A stretch of 50,326 nt of DNA from positions 1 to 50,326 of the forward strand of contig JAAFIA010000030.1 in assembly GCA_013298545.1 (NCBI GenBank). The letters are read 5' to 3'. The position numbers were made by a program, and so were the translations under genes. A model generated the notes under the pieces. That model was not told where the DNA came from. It saw only the letters and a program-made list of their open reading frames with translations, and made no database searches. The stretch is from Bacteroidota bacterium. Its GTDB lineage: Bacteria > Bacteroidota > Bacteroidia > Palsa-965. Positions 45,720 to 50,326 of this stretch are shown one piece after another. Position 1 is the stretch's first letter. Each line of letters begins with the position of its first letter.

Positions 45720-47321
45720 ATGAAACAAACGAAGCATCATTTTTTGTTTGACCATTCAGCCTCGCTTGTGCTGCGCGCTTTGCTGTTTTTGAGTGTTTTT
45801 ATTTTTCCTAATTCAGGAACTGCTCAAAGCACAACAAACGCAGGCGGAAAACAAATTCAGTTGAAGCATGCCAATAGCCTCAAAGGAAATTCAGAAGCCA
45901 AATACCAACGCCTGATTGGCGATGTGCAGTTCGAACATCAAGGTGCCTTGCTCTTTTGCGACAGCGCACATTTCTTTAGTGAGAAAAACACCCTCGAAGC
46001 GTTTGGACATGTGCACATTCAGCAAGGCGATTCCATCAACCTTTGGGGCGATTTTTTACGGTACGATGGCAATACCCGCAAAGCCGAAGTGCAAAAAAAT
46101 GTTCGCCTCACAGACCGCGACATGACGCTTACAACAGATGCGATTGTTTATGATCGTGCCACAGGTGTTGCGAGTTATGTTACGGGTGGCAAAATTGTTA
46201 GTAAAGACAATACACTCACCAGTCAAATTGGGACATACATCACCGCGTCAAAAACGCTTACGTTCAAAAAAAATGTCTTGTTGCAAAACCCGCAATACGA
46301 TATGCGAAGCGATACCTTGCAGTATCATCCCATTTCTAAAGTTGCCTACTTTTTTGGACCAACAACCATAACGGCAAAAAACGGCACCAAAAATTTCATC
46401 TACTGCGAAAATGGATTTTATGATACAAACAAAGACATTGCCCAATTTGAGAATAACGCCTACATCATTACTGGCGGCCAACGGTTAAAAGGCGATAGCA
46501 TTTGGTACGACCGTAAAAATGGCATTGGTAAAGCCATGCGCAACGTTGAAATAATAGATACAGCACAACGTGTTACCATTCGTGGTGGCTATGCGGTTCA
46601 TAACGAGAAAACAAATGTCTCGCTCATCACCGAACGGGCTTTGCTCATTCAGATTTTTGGCGAAGATTCCCTCTACTTGCATGGCGATACGTTGAAATCC
46701 ATTGCACTTTATCCACTTTTGCCAAACGGTAAGAAGAATATGGCCGATTCGATTGAGCCAGGAAAATTGGTGATTGCTTATCACCACGTCCGTTTTTTCA
46801 AACCCGATTTACAAGGCCGCTGCGATTCATTGGCGTGGTCAACCCAAGACAGTACCATGCGTCTGTACGGCGATCCAGTTTTATGGTCGGGCGGAAGTCA
46901 GTTGACTGCCAAAGAAGTTTTTATTCAAACCATCAATGGCGAAGTAAAAGAATTGTATCTCGAAAATACGGCCTTCATCGTTTCGCAAGAAGATAGTACG
47001 CGCTACAATCAAATCAAAGGACGCCGGATGACGGGTTATTTTGCTAAAAACGAATTGTATAAAATTTACGTAGAAGGGAACGGACAAACCTTGTATTATG
47101 CCAAAGATCAAGGCTTGCTTGTAGGCGTAAACCGTGCCGATTGTAGCCGTTTAACGATTTGGGTCAACGAAAATGAAGTGCAGTCTATCAGTTTTTTCGA
47201 TCGTCCAGATGCCACACTTTACCCGCCGCTCGATTTACCGCCCCGCGAAGCCTTGCTCAAAGATTTCAGGTGGCGTGGAAACGAGCAACCGCAACGCATG
47301 GAAGACGTTTTTGTTCACTAG
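45720..47321 (+). CDS. OstA-like (LptA/LptD N-terminal type) protein
   Basis: 533 residues with a signal peptide ending NSGTAQ. The mature part is a long run of short beta strands of the OstA kind: LIGDVQFEHQGALLFCDSAHFF, NTLEAFGHVHIQQGDSINLWGDFLRYDG, then VRLTDRDMTLTTDAIVYD, the beta-jellyroll that binds LPS acyl chains. It probably carries LPS across the periplasm toward LptD. ATG 45720 gives the signal peptide; a longer TTG-started frame (45690) overlaps purA. It follows purA by 19 bp. Confidence 0.88.
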   Translation: MKQTKHHFLFDHSASLVLRALLFLSVFIFPNSGTAQSTTNAGGKQIQLKHANSLKGNSEAKYQRLIGDVQFEHQGALLFCDSAHFFSEKNTLEAFGHVHIQQGDSINLWGDFLRYDGNTRKAEVQKNVRLTDRDMTLTTDAIVYDRATGVASYVTGGKIVSKDNTLTSQIGTYITASKTLTFKKNVLLQNPQYDMRSDTLQYHPISKVAYFFGPTTITAKNGTKNFIYCENGFYDTNKDIAQFENNAYIITGGQRLKGDSIWYDRKNGIGKAMRNVEIIDTAQRVTIRGGYAVHNEKTNVSLITERALLIQIFGEDSLYLHGDTLKSIALYPLLPNGKKNMADSIEPGKLVIAYHHVRFFKPDLQGRCDSLAWSTQDSTMRLYGDPVLWSGGSQLTAKEVFIQTINGEVKELYLENTAFIVSQEDSTRYNQIKGRRMTGYFAKNELYKIYVEGNGQTLYYAKDQGLLVGVNRADCSRLTIWVNENEVQSISFFDRPDATLYPPLDLPPREALLKDFRWRGNEQPQRMEDVFVH

Positions 47322-47414
47322 GCATTTTTACACGCGATATTGCCCCCATTGCCCCCGCTATTTCAACTTTTCTTTGTGGAAAACACACCATTTCTGCATC
47401 GTCAATACATTTAC

Positions 47415-47422
47415 TAACTTCG
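47415..47422 (+). promoter_or_regulatory. Possible -7 element (TAACTTCG)
   Basis: One mismatch to TAnnTTTG, about 60 bp before ATG 47481. Confidence 0.35.
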
Positions 47423-47480
47423 TAGGTTAGGGACATATTCCGCGCTTTGTGTCAAAACCCCATAATGCGCACTTTAGATC

Positions 47481-50326
47481 ATGACCATTAAAAATTGGTT
47501 TGTCGCGCTAATTACCTCGCTGAGCTTCCTGCTTGCGGGTATGCCTGTGCAAGCACAAACCAATGCAACATCTGAAGAAGAAGTCAAAAAAAATGCCGCT
47601 GCTTTTTTCGATAAAGGCGATTATCCCGCTGCTTTTCCACTTTATTCCCAATTGTTGGCCACTTACCCCAAAGATCCAAATTACAATTACCGCTTTGGCG
47701 TTTGCATGCTTTATGCCAATGCCGATAAAGACAAAGCTCTTCCGTTTTTAGAAAAAGCCTCCAAAGATCCGGATGCCGAAAAAGAAGTTTGGTTTTATTT
47801 GGGTAAAGCCTATCACCTCAATTACCGTTTCGACGAAGCCATTGTGGCCTATTCCACCTTCAAGAAATTGGCCGGCACCAAAAAAGCAGAAAAACTACAA
47901 GTCGATAATCAGATTGCGATGTGTAAGACTGGACGAAAATTGCTGCGTGCCATTACCGACATCGAAGTGCTCGATAAAAAAGAACTTTCGCGCAACGACT
48001 TTTTCCGCTCGTACGATCTGACAGGCTACAGTGGACAATTGCTCGTAAAACCAGATGAGTTTAAAACATCGCTCGATAAAAAGAAAAATGAAACATCCGT
48101 TATTTTTCTCTCTGGCGAAAAAAATGAAATCTATTTTTCGTCTTACGGCGAAGACGAAGAAAACGGAAAAGATATTTACATCGTTCGCCGTTTGCCAAAC
48201 GGATCGTTGAGTAAACCAACCAATATCGGCTATCCGGTTAATACAGAGTATGACGAAGATTATCCGTTTTTGCATCCCAATGGAAAAGTGCTTTACTTCT
48301 GTTCCAAAGGACATAACAGTATGGGCGGTTACGATATTTTCCGCTCCGAACTGAACGAAGAAACCAATACATGGCAGAAACCTGTTAATTTAGATTTTGC
48401 CATCAATAGTCCAGATGATGATATTTTATTCATCACCGATATGGATGAAAAATCGGCCTATTTTGCCTCATCGCGAAATAGTCCTGACGGACAAATGACC
48501 GTTTATCACGTAAGCATCGAACGTAAACCCGTTGATATGTGTTTGGTGAAAGGCAATGTGCGTCCGGTCGAAGGAGCATCAAGTCGTTCGGCGCGTATCC
48601 TGGTGAAGAATGAAGAAACGGGCGAACCTATTGGTATTTATAAAAGCAACGAAACTACGGGCGATTATTTCATCAACCTGCCCAATATTGGTGGGAAGTT
48701 TTCGTTTACAGTAGAAAAGAGTGGGCAAGAGACGCAAACAGAAAATGTTTTGTTTCCGGCGCAGTACGAGATGAAACCCGTGCGTCAAGAAATCGGGTAT
48801 CGGGAAGAAGATGGCAAACCGAAATTATTTGTCATGACTTATTTCGATGATGATACGTCGATGTTTTCGCCTGAATTTCTCAAGCAACGTGCTAAGCTAG
48901 ATGTCAATTACAACGGCCCAGAAGTTACGGTTGTGAAAGACGGAAATAATGCTGTTGCAGGTGGAAACAATCCGAAAAATGGCGGACAGAATACAAATGC
49001 AGGCAATCAAAGTACAGATCCGGAAGACGATGACACAACCGATGTAGCGGCAAATGTACCGAGTTCGCAAACAAAAAATTTCACGAATGAGGAATTGGTG
49101 AAAATTGCTTACGACGATGCCAAAGAAACCAAAGCAGAAGCAACCGATATGCGCGCCGAAGCCGATCGGGCGATGACGTATGCCGTTGATCTGAATCAGC
49201 AAACCAAAGAACAAATTACGAAAGCCGAGCAAGCCAAAACCAGTGCCGATGCGCTGCCGGAAGGTCCAGAGAAAACTCAAGCGCAAGCACAAGCTCGTGA
49301 AGAACAAGCAAAAGCCAATGCGCTACAATCTCAGACAGTTGCTGCTTTTGGCGTTGCAGAAGCATTGGACCGCGATGCCGATCGAAAAGAAAATGAATCG
49401 AAACTTTCGGATAAATATGCTTCGAGTTTAGATAAGGCTGTTAAGTCAAAAGATCCGAAAGCATTAGATGCCTTAGCTTCGCAGGAGCAAGAATTGGAAA
49501 ATATTGCTTCAGGAAAACCCGAAGGTGCTGAAACGGCAAAAAATCTCCGTGAGAATGCCGATACAAAGCGTGCGGATCTGGAAAAAGCAACCGCTTCGGC
49601 CAATCAGTTGCGTGAAGAGAACAAACAAATTCAAGAAAAAATTCAACGCGTAAAACAAGAAGCCGCTGCCGAAAAAGATCCTGATCTCAAAGCTGGTCTT
49701 GCCAATCAAGTAGAAGGTTTAGAAGAAGAATTGGCCGACAATAACCAAGATTTAAAAAAGGCTGATGCGAAAGCACAACGTTTGCAAAACGAAGTAAATG
49801 CCCTCGATAATCAAGCCGAGGCCGCGACAAATACATTGGTACAAGCAAAAAATACAGCACTACCGCCTCAAAAAGTGGAAGCTGATGTATTAGCGAATGT
49901 GAAGCAAGATGTTGCTGCTTATGAACGCGAGGTGATTGAAAATGGAGGTGTTCCTGTGGCAGCTATTTCTGCGCCCAAAAATAACGGCGGAAATAACACG
50001 ACCACCAATGGCGGTAACGATCCAGTAGCGGGCGGAAACAACACGACAACAAACGGCGGAAACAACACGATAACTAACGGTGGCAACGATCCAGTAGCGG
50101 GGGGAAATAACACGGCAACTAACGGCGGTAACGATCCAGTAGCGGGGGGAAATAACACGACGAATAACGGCGGAAATAATACGACAACCAACGGCGGAAA
50201 CGATCCAGTAGCGGGGGGAAATAACACGGCAACTAACGGCGGAAATAATACGACAACCAACGGCGGAAACGATCCAGTAGCGGGGGGAAATAACACGACA
50301 ACTAACGGCGGAAATAATACGACAAC
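47481..50326 (+). CDS. TPR + PD40 + coiled-coil envelope protein, 5' part
   Basis: At least 948 residues, running off the window. Signal peptide ending GMPVQAQ; TPR-like helices about 30-140 (AAFFDKGDYPAAFPLYSQLL, VWFYLGKAYHLNYRFDEAI); PD40-type WD40-like strands about 195-330 (EIYFSSYGEDEENGKDIYIV, KVLYFCSKGHNSMGGYDIF, SAYFASSRN); a small beta domain about 360-430 (SARILVKNEETGEPIG); long Ala/Lys/Glu coiled coil about 533-820; then Asn/Gly/Thr repeats from about 834. The layout suits an outer-membrane-associated Bacteroidota protein; an OmpA-like end may lie beyond the edge. Not tied to a named system. Confidence 0.85.
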   Translation, partial: MTIKNWFVALITSLSFLLAGMPVQAQTNATSEEEVKKNAAAFFDKGDYPAAFPLYSQLLATYPKDPNYNYRFGVCMLYANADKDKALPFLEKASKDPDAEKEVWFYLGKAYHLNYRFDEAIVAYSTFKKLAGTKKAEKLQVDNQIAMCKTGRKLLRAITDIEVLDKKELSRNDFFRSYDLTGYSGQLLVKPDEFKTSLDKKKNETSVIFLSGEKNEIYFSSYGEDEENGKDIYIVRRLPNGSLSKPTNIGYPVNTEYDEDYPFLHPNGKVLYFCSKGHNSMGGYDIFRSELNEETNTWQKPVNLDFAINSPDDDILFITDMDEKSAYFASSRNSPDGQMTVYHVSIERKPVDMCLVKGNVRPVEGASSRSARILVKNEETGEPIGIYKSNETTGDYFINLPNIGGKFSFTVEKSGQETQTENVLFPAQYEMKPVRQEIGYREEDGKPKLFVMTYFDDDTSMFSPEFLKQRAKLDVNYNGPEVTVVKDGNNAVAGGNNPKNGGQNTNAGNQSTDPEDDDTTDVAANVPSSQTKNFTNEELVKIAYDDAKETKAEATDMRAEADRAMTYAVDLNQQTKEQITKAEQAKTSADALPEGPEKTQAQAQAREEQAKANALQSQTVAAFGVAEALDRDADRKENESKLSDKYASSLDKAVKSKDPKALDALASQEQELENIASGKPEGAETAKNLRENADTKRADLEKATASANQLREENKQIQEKIQRVKQEAAAEKDPDLKAGLANQVEGLEEELADNNQDLKKADAKAQRLQNEVNALDNQAEAATNTLVQAKNTALPPQKVEADVLANVKQDVAAYEREVIENGGVPVAAISAPKNNGGNNTTTNGGNDPVAGGNNTTTNGGNNTITNGGNDPVAGGNNTATNGGNDPVAGGNNTTNNGGNNTTTNGGNDPVAGGNNTATNGGNNTTTNGGNDPVAGGNNTTTNGGNNTT
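49986..50326 (+). repeat. In-frame tandem repeats (8- and 7-residue units)
   Basis: Two codon-level units alternate: GGNNTTTN (24 bp) and GGNDPVA (21 bp). In the last part the order 8+7+8 gives a 69-bp period: 50172-50240 and 50241-50309 differ at a single base (ACGGCA versus ACGACA). The array continues past the window edge and is inside the TPR/PD40 gene. Confidence 0.9.

Noticed and set aside
49919-50296. Pro/Phe/Val-rich open frame on the minus strand
   Set aside because: It is the reverse of the NGT repeat tract; repetition keeps it open, and there is no promoter or start context.
49986-50326. Repeat array as a CRISPR
   Set aside because: Units are in frame, adjoin without unique spacers and lie inside a coding sequence; no cas genes are present.

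Overview
The window reads as chromosomal core-genome DNA from a member of the Bacteroidota (Bacteroidetes). The signs are: promoter elements of the TAnnTTTG (-7) type, often with an upstream TTG/TTTG, a few bases to a few tens of bases before many starts; few recognisable Shine-Dalgarno sequences; families typical of the phylum (RsfS-FtsH-CdsA-Psd neighbourhood, a PpiC/SurA/SurA/MoxR operon, an OstA-like protein, DUF4159, a two-component-style Reg_prop/Y_Y_Y sensor, a TPR+PD40 envelope protein); and many small lipoproteins and secreted proteins starting MKK/MKR. The lineage below phylum cannot be fixed from the sequence alone. No rRNA, tRNA, CRISPR array, transposase or phage gene was seen. 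Coding density is high and no gap between genes exceeds 300 bp.

Layout. 1-1.7 kb: end of upp, a small membrane protein and a HAD phosphatase. 1.75-9.4 kb (mostly minus): two secreted proteins, phospholipid synthesis genes (psd, cdsA), gdhA, a LUD-domain protein, ftsH and rsfS. 9.4-17.8 kb: birA, an ABM-domain protein, a SAM hydroxide adenosyltransferase, phoH, purC, an M61-like protein without its zinc motif, a Rieske protein, an SH3-like protein, panB and a secreted DUF3108/TapB-like protein. 17.9-22 kb (plus): hisS, hutH, an NTR/TIMP-like secreted protein and ppa. 22-28 kb: a 1740-residue membrane sensor ending in a SpoIIE-type phosphatase, then DUF4159. 28-30 kb (minus): three small uncharacterised proteins. 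30-35.6 kb (plus): an envelope chaperone operon (three SurA/PpiC-type proteins, then a MoxR ATPase). 35.6-40 kb (minus): uncharacterised envelope proteins, a 59-residue membrane protein and a 717-residue Cys-rich protein with an internal domain duplication. This last gene is divergent from a 504-residue helical protein. 41.7-47.3 kb: cmk, trmD, a small lipoprotein, a Fur-family regulator, a STAS protein, purA and an OstA-like protein. 47.5 kb to the edge: a long TPR/PD40/coiled-coil protein whose Asn/Gly/Thr repeat tract runs off the window.

How genes work together. Envelope building is the commonest theme: phospholipid synthesis (cdsA, psd), membrane proteolysis (ftsH), outer-membrane protein folding (the 30-35 kb operon) and LPS export (OstA-like). 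Nucleotide metabolism is scattered (upp, purC, purA, cmk, ppa, HAD phosphatase). The SpoIIE-type phosphatase and the STAS protein could be parts of one partner-switching pathway, but they are about 17 kb apart and no anti-sigma kinase lies between them. Many starts were moved from the longest open frame to an internal ATG/GTG using promoter position, signal-peptide position or family alignment; each case is explained in its entry.
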